Positions 49,594-57,109 of a DNA stretch of 64,000 bases are shown piece after piece; the stretch's first letter is position 1, and the number at the start of each line of letters is the position of its first letter. This DNA is from an uncultured Hyphomonas sp. (lineage in GTDB: Bacteria; Pseudomonadota; Alphaproteobacteria; Caulobacterales; Hyphomonadaceae): contig NZ_OY787456.1 in assembly GCF_963678875.1 (NCBI RefSeq), positions 2,294,001 to 2,358,000 of the forward strand, given 5' to 3'. A model generated the notes under the pieces. It ran no database searches. It had not been told where the DNA came from and saw only the letters and a list, made by a program, of their open reading frames with translations. The position numbers were made by a program, and so were the translations under genes.

Positions 49594-50190
49594 TCAGCTC
49601 GTATCCGGTTCCGGCCAGGCCTTCAGCGCCTCAACCAGCTGAACCGTCAGCCCGCCCGACACGAGCGCGACGGTCGCCGGCAAGCGGTGCACATTCGGAA
49701 CAGGCGGCACATGAGGACGCGCCTCGCCTGCCGCCTGCCAGCGCTGGAGCGTGCGGGCGAGCCGCTTCGCGCGGCGTTTGTGATGTTTCATCGTGTCCAG
49801 CATCGCCTGCCAGCGCGCAATCAGCGGCGCGGCGGGGACAGGGCCGGGCACGGGGACGGTGACTGGCCCTTTCAGGAAGTGCGGGCATGGGCGTGAGGGT
49901 GCAGGCACCATTGTGAAGACGTAGCGATAGTCCGCCTCTTCCTGCTTCGGTTCGTAGTAGTTGCTGCCGATACGCGCCTTCAATGGCGCCAGTTCCATTT
50001 GCAGCGCCAGCAGGAAGATCAGACGGCGGAGCAGGACGGCGAGGCGCTTCAGCTCCGCCCGCACGCGCCGGTTCACCGTTTTCGAGATCGTCTCGGGCGA
50101 CTTGTAGAGGTCGACATTCACATCCGCCTCTGCGATGGCGCGGGCGAGCGTGTTGAAGGCCTGGGAGAGGAAAGCTGTGCGGTCGGTCAT
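49594..50190 (-). CDS. Hypothetical protein, Pro/Arg-rich, 198 residues
   Basis: No known domain is recognised. The N-terminal part (residues 1-80) is helical, with FNTLARAIAEADVNVDLYKS and a basic, partly hydrophobic helix RVRAELKRLAVLLRRLIFLL. The middle is Pro-rich (GPVTVPVPGPVPAAPLIARW), followed by a basic region HHKRRAKRLARTLQRW. The frame extends to 50340 but the upstream part lies inside intergenic palindromic repeats, so ATG 50190 is the start. Convergent with ackA and divergent from the N-ATPase operon across a repeat-rich spacer. Similar proteins exist as orphans in Hyphomonas-like genomes by my recollection; a DNA-binding role would be guesswork. Confidence 0.5.
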   Translation of the reverse strand: MTDRTAFLSQAFNTLARAIAEADVNVDLYKSPETISKTVNRRVRAELKRLAVLLRRLIFLLALQMELAPLKARIGSNYYEPKQEEADYRYVFTMVPAPSRPCPHFLKGPVTVPVPGPVPAAPLIARWQAMLDTMKHHKRRAKRLARTLQRWQAAGEARPHVPPVPNVHRLPATVALVSGGLTVQLVEALKAWPEPDTS

Positions 50191-50249
50191 GGGGACGAGC
50201 GTGCCACAGAGGGCTAAAGGGGTGGATAGAGATGAGCCCTCGCCTCCCA

Positions 50250-50387
50250 CCGCCTGTGGCGGCGGGCCCCTCCTCTCCCGCGAGCGGGAGAGGGGTTTTC
50301 TTTCGTCATTGCAACAGGTTCGAGGCGGCGCCGGGTTCACCCCTCTCCCTCCGGGAGAGGCGGGACCCGCGCCCGTAAGGGCGTGGG
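50250..50387. repeat. Cluster of short palindromic (REP-like) repeats
   Basis: Four hairpins stand close together: CCGCC-TGT-GGCGG (50250-50262); CCTCTCCCGC/GCGGGAGAGG (50272-50293, followed by GGTTTTCTTTC); CCTCTCCC-TCC-GGGAGAGG (50342-50360); and a 9-bp stem around GTAA (50366-50387). The second and third share the CCTCTCCC/GGGAGAGG arms, so they are copies of one element. This matches the intergenic mosaic/REP type of repeats, not coding DNA. The second hairpin could also end plus-strand transcription. Confidence 0.75.
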
Positions 50388-50461
50388 AGGTGAGGGATTG
50401 GCGCTGGCCTGTCCCTCGCTACATCTCCGCTATGACCAAAGACGCACGAAACATGACTTCG

Positions 50462-50473
50462 GCATGATCATGC
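50462..50473. promoter_or_regulatory. Perfect palindrome upstream of the phased repeats
   Basis: GCATGATCATGC is a 12-bp perfect palindrome that ends 10 bases before the 10-bp phased repeats in the same intergenic region. A symmetric site this close to the repeats may be an operator for a dimeric regulator of the N-ATPase operon, but no regulator can be named. Confidence 0.35.
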
Positions 50474-50483
50474 ATGACCATTC

Positions 50484-50530
50484 CGGACTAAAGCGGACTA
50501 TAGCGGACTAAGCCGGACTATACCGGATCA
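50484..50530. repeat. Five direct repeats with an exact 10-bp period (CGGACTA core)
   Basis: The core CGGACTA begins at 50484, 50494, 50504 and 50514, with a partial copy CGGAT at 50524. The spacer triplets alternate (AAG, TAG, AGC, TAC). The 10-bp period places all copies on one face of the helix. The array ends about 165 bases before the first N-ATPase gene. The remainder of the spacer (50531-50695) shows no gene that I can support. Confidence 0.8.
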
Positions 50531-50695
50531 GGGCGCCCTGGCCTGTTGGCGGATGGTCTGCAGAATGCCGGAACGCGCTGGAAATCGAACCGCACAGCGG
50601 CCCACTGCCGCACCCGCTCCCGACGGCCTTCTATGCCATTGCGGGCGGCAGTCCAAATGCTATGCTCTGGTCTGTGTTGGAGCCGGGAGGGTGGT

Positions 50696-52102
50696 TTGCC
50701 TGACCAAATGGCAAGGGTCACATCCGTTCGTGGACCGGTGATAGACTTCGCCTGTGACGGCGCCCTGCCAGCCATCCATGACGCCGTGATCGTGGACCCG
50801 GACGGTTCTGCCATCGTGTGCGAGGTTCAGGCCCATCTCGATACGGCGCATTTCCGCGCCATTGCGCTGCAGCCGACGCAGGGCCTGTCCCGGCTGATGG
50901 AAGCACGGATGACAGGCGCCCCGATCACCGTGCCGGTCGGCGACGCGGTGCTGGGCCGCTTGCTGAACGTGGTGGGTGACATCGGCGATGGTGGCCCACC
51001 CCTGCCCGATGACACGCCGCGCCGCTCCATTCACCAGACATCTCCGCCGCTGGCGAAGCAAAATCCGCAGGTGCGGCTGTTCTCAACCGGTATCAAAGTG
51101 CTGGACCTGCTGGCCCCGCTGGCGCAGGGCGGCAAGGCGGCGCTGTTCGGCGGCGCAGGCGTCGGCAAGACGGTGCTGGTGACCGAACTGATCCACGCCA
51201 TGGTGAAAGACTATGACGGCGTGTCGGTCTTTGCCGGGGTCGGCGAGCGGTCCCGCGAGGGGCACGAAATGCTCCACGACATGACGAATTACGGCGTGCT
51301 GGACCGCACCATACTCGTCTATGGCCAGATGAACGAGCCGCCGGGCGCGCGCTGGCGCGTGCCGCTGACGGCAATGACGATTGCCGAACATGTGCGCGAC
51401 ACCGACCAGCGCAATGTCCTGCTGATGATGGACAATGTTTTCCGCTTCGTTCAGGCGGGGGCGGAAGTCTCCGGCCTGCTGGGGCGCATGCCGTCCCGCG
51501 TCGGATACCAGCCGACACTGGCGACGGAAGTGGCCTACCTGCAGGAACGCATCACCTCCTCCAACCGCGCCGCCGTGACCGCCATCGAAGCGGTGTATGT
51601 GCCCGCAGACGATTTCACCGATCCGGCCATTGCCGCGATCAGCACGCATATGGACAGCATGGTCATGCTGTCGCGTGACCTGGCCGCGGAAGGCATCTAT
51701 CCGGCCATCGACCCGCTGCGCACCAACTCGACCCTGCTCGATCCGCTGATCGTCGGCGAGGATCATGTACGAACGGCCACGGAAGTCCGCAAACTGATTG
51801 AGCACTACAGCGAGATGCGGGATGTGATCGCCCTGCTCGGCGTGGAGGAACTCAGCAGCGATGAGCAGCTTCTGGTCGGGCGGGCACGCAAGCTGCAGCG
51901 CTTCCTGACACAGCCCTTCTTCGTGGCGGCGGCCTTTACCGGCATGGAAGGCCGCAGCGTGTCGACACATGAGACGATTGCCGGTTGCCGCGCCATCCTG
52001 TCCGGAGAGTGCGACGACTGGGACGAAAGCTCGCTCTACATGATCGGATCGCTGGACGAGGCCCGCGCGCAGGAAACGGCCCGCCGGAAGAAGGCGTCAT
52101 GA
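50696..52102 (+). CDS. atpD: N-ATPase F1 beta subunit
   Basis: This catalytic subunit of an alternative (N-type) rotary ATPase has 468 residues from the TTG start. It has Walker A GGAGVGKTVL, GERSREGHEMLHDM, the Walker B region VLLMMDNVFRF, and the ADDFTDPA region. The open frame runs up to 50546, but GGGAGG five bases before TTG 50696 and the family N-terminus MARVTSVRGPVIDFA (ATG 50708) limit the start to 50696 or 50708. It opens the operon order beta-epsilon-Q-R-a-c-b-alpha-gamma, diagnostic of N-ATPases and distinct from the housekeeping F-ATPase. Confidence 0.93.
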   Translation: MPDQMARVTSVRGPVIDFACDGALPAIHDAVIVDPDGSAIVCEVQAHLDTAHFRAIALQPTQGLSRLMEARMTGAPITVPVGDAVLGRLLNVVGDIGDGGPPLPDDTPRRSIHQTSPPLAKQNPQVRLFSTGIKVLDLLAPLAQGGKAALFGGAGVGKTVLVTELIHAMVKDYDGVSVFAGVGERSREGHEMLHDMTNYGVLDRTILVYGQMNEPPGARWRVPLTAMTIAEHVRDTDQRNVLLMMDNVFRFVQAGAEVSGLLGRMPSRVGYQPTLATEVAYLQERITSSNRAAVTAIEAVYVPADDFTDPAIAAISTHMDSMVMLSRDLAAEGIYPAIDPLRTNSTLLDPLIVGEDHVRTATEVRKLIEHYSEMRDVIALLGVEELSSDEQLLVGRARKLQRFLTQPFFVAAAFTGMEGRSVSTHETIAGCRAILSGECDDWDESSLYMIGSLDEARAQETARRKKAS

Positions 52103-52542
52103 CAGACGTCCTGAAACTCACCGTGACGACGCCGCTGCAGATCATCCTGCAGACGGATGATGTGACGTCCCTGCGCGCCGAAGATGCGAGCGGGGATTTC
52201 GGTATCCGGCCCGGCCATACGGATTTCCTGACCGTGATCGATGCCGGTGTCATGCGCTGGCGGACCTCTGAGGGACCGTGGCGGTATTGCGCCCTGCGGG
52301 GCGGCATCTTCAGCGTCACCGGCGGCAAGGATGTACGCGTCGCCTGCCGGGAGGCGATTGTCAGCGACGACCTCGCCTCTCTCAGGCCGCGCGTGTCGGC
52401 CGCGCGGAAGGAAGCGCTGGATGCGTCCCGGCGTGCCCGGGCGCAGGGCGTGAAGCTCTATGCGCATGCCGTGCGCCGGCTGATGCATGAACTCGCGGCC
52501 GGGGGTGACACGCTGGGCCTGCAACCGGATGCCGAGCAATGA
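52099..52542 (+). CDS. atpC: N-ATPase F1 epsilon subunit
   Basis: The 147-residue subunit begins LKLTVTTPLQIILQTDDVTS and contains the conserved SGDFGIRPGHTDFLTVIDAG, which forms the N-terminal beta sandwich. The C-terminal helical part (LRPRVSAARKEALDASRRAR) is long and basic. ATG 52099 overlaps the beta stop codon; the frame extends upstream only as an artefact. It couples rotation of the central stalk and may inhibit ATP hydrolysis. Confidence 0.92.
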   Translation: MTDVLKLTVTTPLQIILQTDDVTSLRAEDASGDFGIRPGHTDFLTVIDAGVMRWRTSEGPWRYCALRGGIFSVTGGKDVRVACREAIVSDDLASLRPRVSAARKEALDASRRARAQGVKLYAHAVRRLMHELAAGGDTLGLQPDAEQ

Positions 52543-52814
52543 GCGACGACAGCGACCGCACAGAGGAAGCCGCCCGCCGCGCCGATGCGCTGGACAAGGC
52601 CGGCAAGGCAGACCCCGAGCCGTCCCTCGCCCGGCGGTTCGCGACGATCGGCGCACTTGGCTGGATCATCGTCGTGCCTATCCTGACCGGGCTGTTGATC
52701 GGGCACTGGCTGGACCGGTGGCTGGGCACCGGCATCACGATGGCTGCGGCCCTGCTGATGGCCGGGGCGGCCCTCGGTTTCGTGCTGGCGTGGCGCTGGA
52801 TACAGGAGCAATGA
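52539..52814 (+). CDS. atpQ: N-ATPase AtpQ (AtpI/AtpZ-like membrane protein)
   Basis: The 91-residue protein has a charged N-terminus and two membrane segments, IGALGWIIVVPILTGLLIGH and GITMAAALLMAGAALGFVLA, the AtpI/AtpZ layout. In N-ATPase operons a gene of this type sits between epsilon and AtpR. AtpI-type proteins assist c-ring assembly. Start overlaps the epsilon stop (ATGA). Confidence 0.85.
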   Translation: MSDDSDRTEEAARRADALDKAGKADPEPSLARRFATIGALGWIIVVPILTGLLIGHWLDRWLGTGITMAAALLMAGAALGFVLAWRWIQEQ

Positions 52815-53077
52815 TGCCTGACCTGAGCCAACTCATACTTGCCTTGCTGGCCGGCCTCGCAGGACTGGGCATCGGCTGGTTGCATTTCGCAAGCCTCGAA
52901 TGGATCGCGAACAGGATCGTTGAAGGCCGCTTGTCTGCCATCGGGCTGCAGCTTGGCCGGATGGCCCTGCTGGTGGGCATCCTGTTCCTGTTCTCGCAGG
53001 CCGGCGCGCTCGTCCTTCTGGCCGGAGCGGCGGGCATTCTGCTGGGCCGGGTGATTGTCCTGAAAGGTGTACGGTGA
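52814..53077 (+). CDS. atpR: N-ATPase AtpR
   Basis: The 87-residue hydrophobic protein has three membrane helices (LILALLAGLAGLGIGWLHF, LGRMALLVGILFLFSQAG, LVLLAGAAGILLGRVIVL), matching the small AtpR protein found only in N-ATPase operons. AtpR has been proposed to act in assembly or in cation supply together with AtpQ. ATG 52814 lies five bases after AGGAG; ATG 52811 overlaps the AtpQ stop and is an alternative. Confidence 0.85.
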   Translation: MPDLSQLILALLAGLAGLGIGWLHFASLEWIANRIVEGRLSAIGLQLGRMALLVGILFLFSQAGALVLLAGAAGILLGRVIVLKGVR

Positions 53078-53778
53078 TGGAATCCTCTCCCTTCCATATC
53101 GAGACCGCCTTCACGCTTGGGCCGCTCGCCATCACCTGGCCGGTCGTTGTCACCTGGGGCATCATGGCCGTGCTGGCCGTGGGATCCTTCCTGCTCACCC
53201 GCCAGCTGAGCCTGAAGCCCGGCCGGGCGCAGGCCGTCCTTGAACTGATCGTCACCACGCTCGACAGCGAGATCCGCGCGACTGTGCCGGGCGACCCTGC
53301 CCGGTTCCGGCCGCTGATCGGCACGCTGCTGATCTTCATCCTGGTGGCCAACTGGTCTTCGCTGGTCCCCGGTGTCGAACCGCCGACGGCGCATCTCGAA
53401 ACCGATGCCGCGCTCGCATCAATAGTGTTCTTCGCTTCGGTATTCTGGGGGATAAGGTCACAGGGCGTCGGCGGCTGGCTTGGCAGCTTTGTCCGGCCCA
53501 GCTGGCTCATGCTGCCGCTGAACCTGATCGGACAGGTCACGCGCCACTTCTCGCTGATGATCCGCCTGTTCGGAAATGTCATGAGCGGCGTGTTTGTCGT
53601 CGGCATCGTCCTGTCCCTCGCAGGGCTGCTGGTACCGATCCCGCTGATGGCGCTCGAAATGCTGACCGGCGCGGTACAGGCCTATATCTTCGCAACGCTG
53701 GCGCTGGTGTTCGTCGGATCGGCCGTGAGCGACGCAGCCTCAGATGATCCAATACAGCAAAAGGAACCCCACCCATGA
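53077..53778 (+). CDS. atpB: N-ATPase Fo subunit a
   Basis: The 233-residue membrane subunit forms the ion path against the c-ring. The essential Arg is in FSLMIRLFGNVMSG. Other conserved parts are LIFILVANWSSLVPGVEPP and the last helix with GAVQAYIFATLALVFVGSAV. It starts at ATG 53077 (GTG 53074 possible), overlapping the AtpR stop. The c subunit gene overlaps its end. Confidence 0.93.
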   Translation: MESSPFHIETAFTLGPLAITWPVVVTWGIMAVLAVGSFLLTRQLSLKPGRAQAVLELIVTTLDSEIRATVPGDPARFRPLIGTLLIFILVANWSSLVPGVEPPTAHLETDAALASIVFFASVFWGIRSQGVGGWLGSFVRPSWLMLPLNLIGQVTRHFSLMIRLFGNVMSGVFVVGIVLSLAGLLVPIPLMALEMLTGAVQAYIFATLALVFVGSAVSDAASDDPIQQKEPHP

Positions 53779-54023
53779 CCGAATACGTCCAGATCGCCAG
53801 CATTGTCTGCGCCACGCTCGCGGTGTGCCTCGGCGCCATCGCCCCGGCGCTGGCGGAAGGGCGGGCCGTCGCCGCCGCGCTGGAAGCGATCGCCCGCCAG
53901 CCGGAATCTGCGGGCACGATCTCGCGCACGCTGTTCGTCGGCCTCGCCATGATCGAAACCACGGCGATCTACTGCCTCGTCGTCTCCCTGCTGCTGCTCT
54001 TTGCCAATCCCTTCACGCAATGA
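53775..54023 (+). CDS. atpE: N-ATPase Fo subunit c
   Basis: The 82-residue hairpin subunit of the rotor ring has its first helix at about 7-28 (IASIVCATLAVCLGAIAPAL), polar loop ARQPE, and second helix from about residue 53, ending LLLLFANPF. The ion-binding carboxylate is Glu61 in MIETTAIYCL. Glu28 takes the place of the Gln32 of Na+-type rings; Thr62, Thr63 and Tyr66 match Ser66, Thr67 and Tyr70 of the Ilyobacter c subunit. The gene overlaps those of subunits a and b. Confidence 0.94.
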   Translation: MTEYVQIASIVCATLAVCLGAIAPALAEGRAVAAALEAIARQPESAGTISRTLFVGLAMIETTAIYCLVVSLLLLFANPFTQ

Positions 54024-54745
54024 ATTTTGACTGGGTCACCTTCGGCTTCCAGATCGTCAATGTCCTGCTGTTGCTGGCGATCCTGCGGCATTTCCTGTTC
54101 CGCCCGGTGGCGGATGTCATCGCGCGCCGTCAGGCCGAAACCGAAGCGGCCCTGAACGCAGCGAACAAGGCTAAGGCGGAGGCCGAGGCTGCAACCCGCA
54201 AGGCATTTGAAGAAGCCGAAGAAAACGTGGCCGCCCGGCAGGATGTCCTCACCAAGGCGCACAAGGAAGCCGAAGCCCAGAGCAAGGCCCTCATCGACAA
54301 GGCACATGCCGAAGCCACGCGGATCATCGCGGAAGGCAAAGCCGCGCGCAAACGCGGCGCCAGCGATGCCGAAGCGCAAGCCCTCGCCCGGGCACGGGAC
54401 CTTGCCGCCGTCATCGCCGAGCGCGCGCTGACCGCGCAGCCGCAGGATTTCGGCAGCTATCTGAGCCGGCTGGTCGTCTCCCTGCAGAACATGCCGCCGG
54501 CCGAGCGCGAGGCCCTTTTGAAGGGCGGAGACCTGAAGCTGCTGACCGCCACGCCGCTGTCCAAAAGCGATGAGGCCGCGGTGACATCCGCCCTCGCCCC
54601 CTTCGACATCGATCCCGAAATTTCGACAGCGCCGGACCTGATCGCCGGACTGGAGCTGCAGTCGGACAGTGGCGCCATCCGGAACTCTCTCGCCCACGAT
54701 CTTGAACAAATCACCGAAGCGATGCGCGATGACCAGCCGGACTGA
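54020..54745 (+). CDS. atpF: N-ATPase Fo subunit b with C-terminal extension
   Basis: The 241-residue stator has an N-terminal membrane helix (FQIVNVLLLLAILRHFLFRP), a long Ala/Glu/Lys-rich coiled coil at about 35-140, and an extra domain at about 150-240 (LVVSLQNMPPAEREALL, DIDPEISTAPDLIAGLELQS). The extension resembles subunit delta, and no separate atpH is present in the operon, which fits N-ATPases where b carries the delta role. The frame runs from 53744 but ATG 54020 gives the correct start. Its end overlaps atpA by 17 bases. Confidence 0.9.
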   Translation: MNFDWVTFGFQIVNVLLLLAILRHFLFRPVADVIARRQAETEAALNAANKAKAEAEAATRKAFEEAEENVAARQDVLTKAHKEAEAQSKALIDKAHAEATRIIAEGKAARKRGASDAEAQALARARDLAAVIAERALTAQPQDFGSYLSRLVVSLQNMPPAEREALLKGGDLKLLTATPLSKSDEAAVTSALAPFDIDPEISTAPDLIAGLELQSDSGAIRNSLAHDLEQITEAMRDDQPD

Positions 54746-56228
54746 TCCCGCGCTCGACCCGCTGAAGGAACGCATCGCCGGGGTCCAGCTTGGCGCCGAA
54801 GCGGAAGAGCGCGGCAAGGTCATCGCCATCGCGGACGGGCTCGCCACGGTCGACGGTCTGCCAGGAGCGGAACTCAATGAAATCGTGACCTTTTCGACCG
54901 GCGCCCGCGGCTTTGTCCTGACCCTGGAAGAAGACCATCTGAACGTTGCCTGTCTCGACCCGGCCGATGATGTCGCGGCTGGCACGCGCGTTACAAGGAC
55001 CGGCGTGCTCGCGTCGGTACCGGTCGGCGAAGGCCTGTTCGGGCGGGTGCTGGATCCGCTGGGGCGGCCGCTGGACAATGGTCCGACGCCGGACAGCGAG
55101 GAGCGGTTGCCGGTCGAACGACCGGCGCCCGCGATCATAGACCGGGACTTTGTCAGCGAGCCTGTTGAAACGGGCCTGCTGGTCGTCGATGCCCTGTTCG
55201 CGATCGGCCGCGGGCAGCGCGAACTGATCATCGGCGAACGCCAGACCGGCAAGACGTCCATTGCCGTCGACACGATCATCAACCAGGCCAGCAGCGACAT
55301 CATCTGCATCTATGTCTCCATCGGCCAGCGGACATCTGCGGTGCGGCATGTGATCGACGCGGTGAGGGAACATGGCCGGATGGAGCAGGCGATCTTCATC
55401 GTCGCAGAAGCGTCTGCCGAACCCGGCCTGCAATGGCTGGCCCCTTTTTCCGCCACATCGATTGCCGAATGGTTCCGTGACCGCGGCCAGCACGTGCTGA
55501 TCGTCTATGACGATCTGACCAAGCATGCCGCGACCCATCGGGAACTCGCGCTGCTGTCCCGGCAACCGCCCGGCCGTGAAGCCTATCCCGGCGACATTTT
55601 CTATCTTCATGCGCGCCTTCTGGAACGCGCGGCGAAGCTGTCGAAAGCCCGGGGCGGCGGCTCGCTGACCGCCCTGCCGATTGCCGAGATCGAGGCCGGG
55701 AACCTTTCGGCCTATATTCCAACCAATCTGATCTCGATTTCGGATGGCCAGATCGTCACCTCGCAATCGCTCTTTGCGGCGAACCAGCGCCCGGCCATCG
55801 ATATCGGCCTGTCGGTCAGCCGGGTTGGCGGCAAGGCGCAACGAGGCACCATGAAATCCGTCTCCGGACGATTACGGCTCGACTATGCACAATACCTTGA
55901 GATGAAGATGTTCGCGCGGTTTGGCGGGTTCGGGGATGACGCGATGGCCGCGCGCATGAAGCGGGGGGAACGGATCGCCGCCCTGCTCGCCCAGCCGCGG
56001 CTCTCGCCATTGGACCTGTTGACCCAGGTCGCCCTGCTCAGCGCATTGAATGAAGGCTTTCTGGACGATGTGGCGCTGGACAAGATTGCTCATCTGAAAA
56101 CCGTGTTGCCATCGGTCTTCGCGGCGGATGCGGCCTTTTCCGGACTGGACCTGACTTCAGCCAAACTGGAAGAAGACACGAAGTCGGCCATCCTGGAGGC
56201 AGTGCGCACAGCACTGAAACAGGCATGA
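54729..56228 (+). CDS. atpA: N-ATPase F1 alpha subunit
   Basis: The 499-residue nucleotide-binding subunit has Walker A GERQTGKTSIAVDTI, the Walker B region HVLIVYDDLTKHA, and the block IPTNLISISDGQIVTSQSLF with IDIGLSVSRVGGKAQ downstream. The sequence GLPGAELNEIVTF and the beta-barrel opening precede. The open frame extends to 54669, but ATG 54729 (TSRTDPALDPLKERIAG) is the proper start, overlapping the b-subunit gene. Good agreement with N-ATPase alpha length. Confidence 0.93.
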   Translation: MTSRTDPALDPLKERIAGVQLGAEAEERGKVIAIADGLATVDGLPGAELNEIVTFSTGARGFVLTLEEDHLNVACLDPADDVAAGTRVTRTGVLASVPVGEGLFGRVLDPLGRPLDNGPTPDSEERLPVERPAPAIIDRDFVSEPVETGLLVVDALFAIGRGQRELIIGERQTGKTSIAVDTIINQASSDIICIYVSIGQRTSAVRHVIDAVREHGRMEQAIFIVAEASAEPGLQWLAPFSATSIAEWFRDRGQHVLIVYDDLTKHAATHRELALLSRQPPGREAYPGDIFYLHARLLERAAKLSKARGGGSLTALPIAEIEAGNLSAYIPTNLISISDGQIVTSQSLFAANQRPAIDIGLSVSRVGGKAQRGTMKSVSGRLRLDYAQYLEMKMFARFGGFGDDAMAARMKRGERIAALLAQPRLSPLDLLTQVALLSALNEGFLDDVALDKIAHLKTVLPSVFAADAAFSGLDLTSAKLEEDTKSAILEAVRTALKQA

Positions 56229-57034
56229 GCAAGCGGCCGGAAGAGATCCAGCACCGGTTGCGCAGTCTCGACGAGATCGGCGACGTTGTCGGGGCGTTGC
56301 GCGCCATTGCCTCAAGCCATGCCGGTTCCGCGGAGACAGCCATGCGGGCGATTGAGGCCTATGCCGGAACGGTGAACCACGCGCTCGCCATTTCCATCGC
56401 TGCCGCGGCGCCGCATGCCGAACCGGAGGGACCGGGCCTGCTGCTGGTCGTCGGCGCGGCACAGGGGTTTTGCGGCGCTTATCCGGAACACATCGCCGAA
56501 ATGGCCCAAGCCACGCTGCAACCCGGCATGGGCCTGGTCGTCGTCGGCGCGCGGACGGCGGACATGCTGGGCGCAGCCGGGCTTCCTGTCCTGTGGTCGG
56601 ACGACCTGCCGGGGCACCCGGCGGCCATTCCGGCGCTGGCCAGCCGCACGACCGATGTGCTGGTGGAACATTCGGCGCATTATCCCGGCCCGATCCGCGC
56701 GCTCACCGGCACCCCGCATGGCGGGCATGCCGCACTGGTCTCGCGTCTCTTCCCTCCGGAACCGCCGGAAGGCGTGACCTCCCAGATCCCGCCGCTGATG
56801 ACCCTGCCTGCCGCTGACTTGCTCACAGGCCTGCTGCAGGAAGCCCTCTTCGCCAGCGTCGCGCATGTGTTGATGCAGGGCGCCGAAACGGAAGCGCGCG
56901 CCCGGGTGGAGGCGATGGCAAGGGCGCAAAACAACCTCCGCTCCCGCCGGACGGAAGTCGAGCAGGCCTACCAGCAGGCCCGGCAGGAACAGATGACGAC
57001 CGAGATGATCGAACTGTCCGCTTCGCTGCGGTGA
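56225..57034 (+). CDS. atpG: N-ATPase F1 gamma subunit
   Basis: The 269-residue central-shaft subunit opens RLRSLDEIGDVVGALRAIAS, has LLLVVGAAQGFCGAYPEH (the gamma GxxGLCG-like region) and ends in a long helix RARVEAMARAQNNLRSRRTE. It overlaps the alpha stop codon and closes the nine-gene operon. The N-terminus is unusual in lacking the MASLKEIR form of F-type gamma, typical for the N-type. Confidence 0.9.
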   Translation: MSKRPEEIQHRLRSLDEIGDVVGALRAIASSHAGSAETAMRAIEAYAGTVNHALAISIAAAAPHAEPEGPGLLLVVGAAQGFCGAYPEHIAEMAQATLQPGMGLVVVGARTADMLGAAGLPVLWSDDLPGHPAAIPALASRTTDVLVEHSAHYPGPIRALTGTPHGGHAALVSRLFPPEPPEGVTSQIPPLMTLPAADLLTGLLQEALFASVAHVLMQGAETEARARVEAMARAQNNLRSRRTEVEQAYQQARQEQMTTEMIELSASLR

Positions 57035-57109
57035 TGCGGGTCAATCCGACAAAGGTCTCAGGCGGGCCACAGCCGCTCCTGTATTTCCCGCAACCGGAAA
57101 TCTCTATAT

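Noticed and set aside
50546..50695. An upstream extension of about 50 residues for the N-ATPase beta subunit
   Set aside because: The extra residues have no similarity to any beta subunit and overlap the spacer. A good ribosome binding site precedes TTG 50696.
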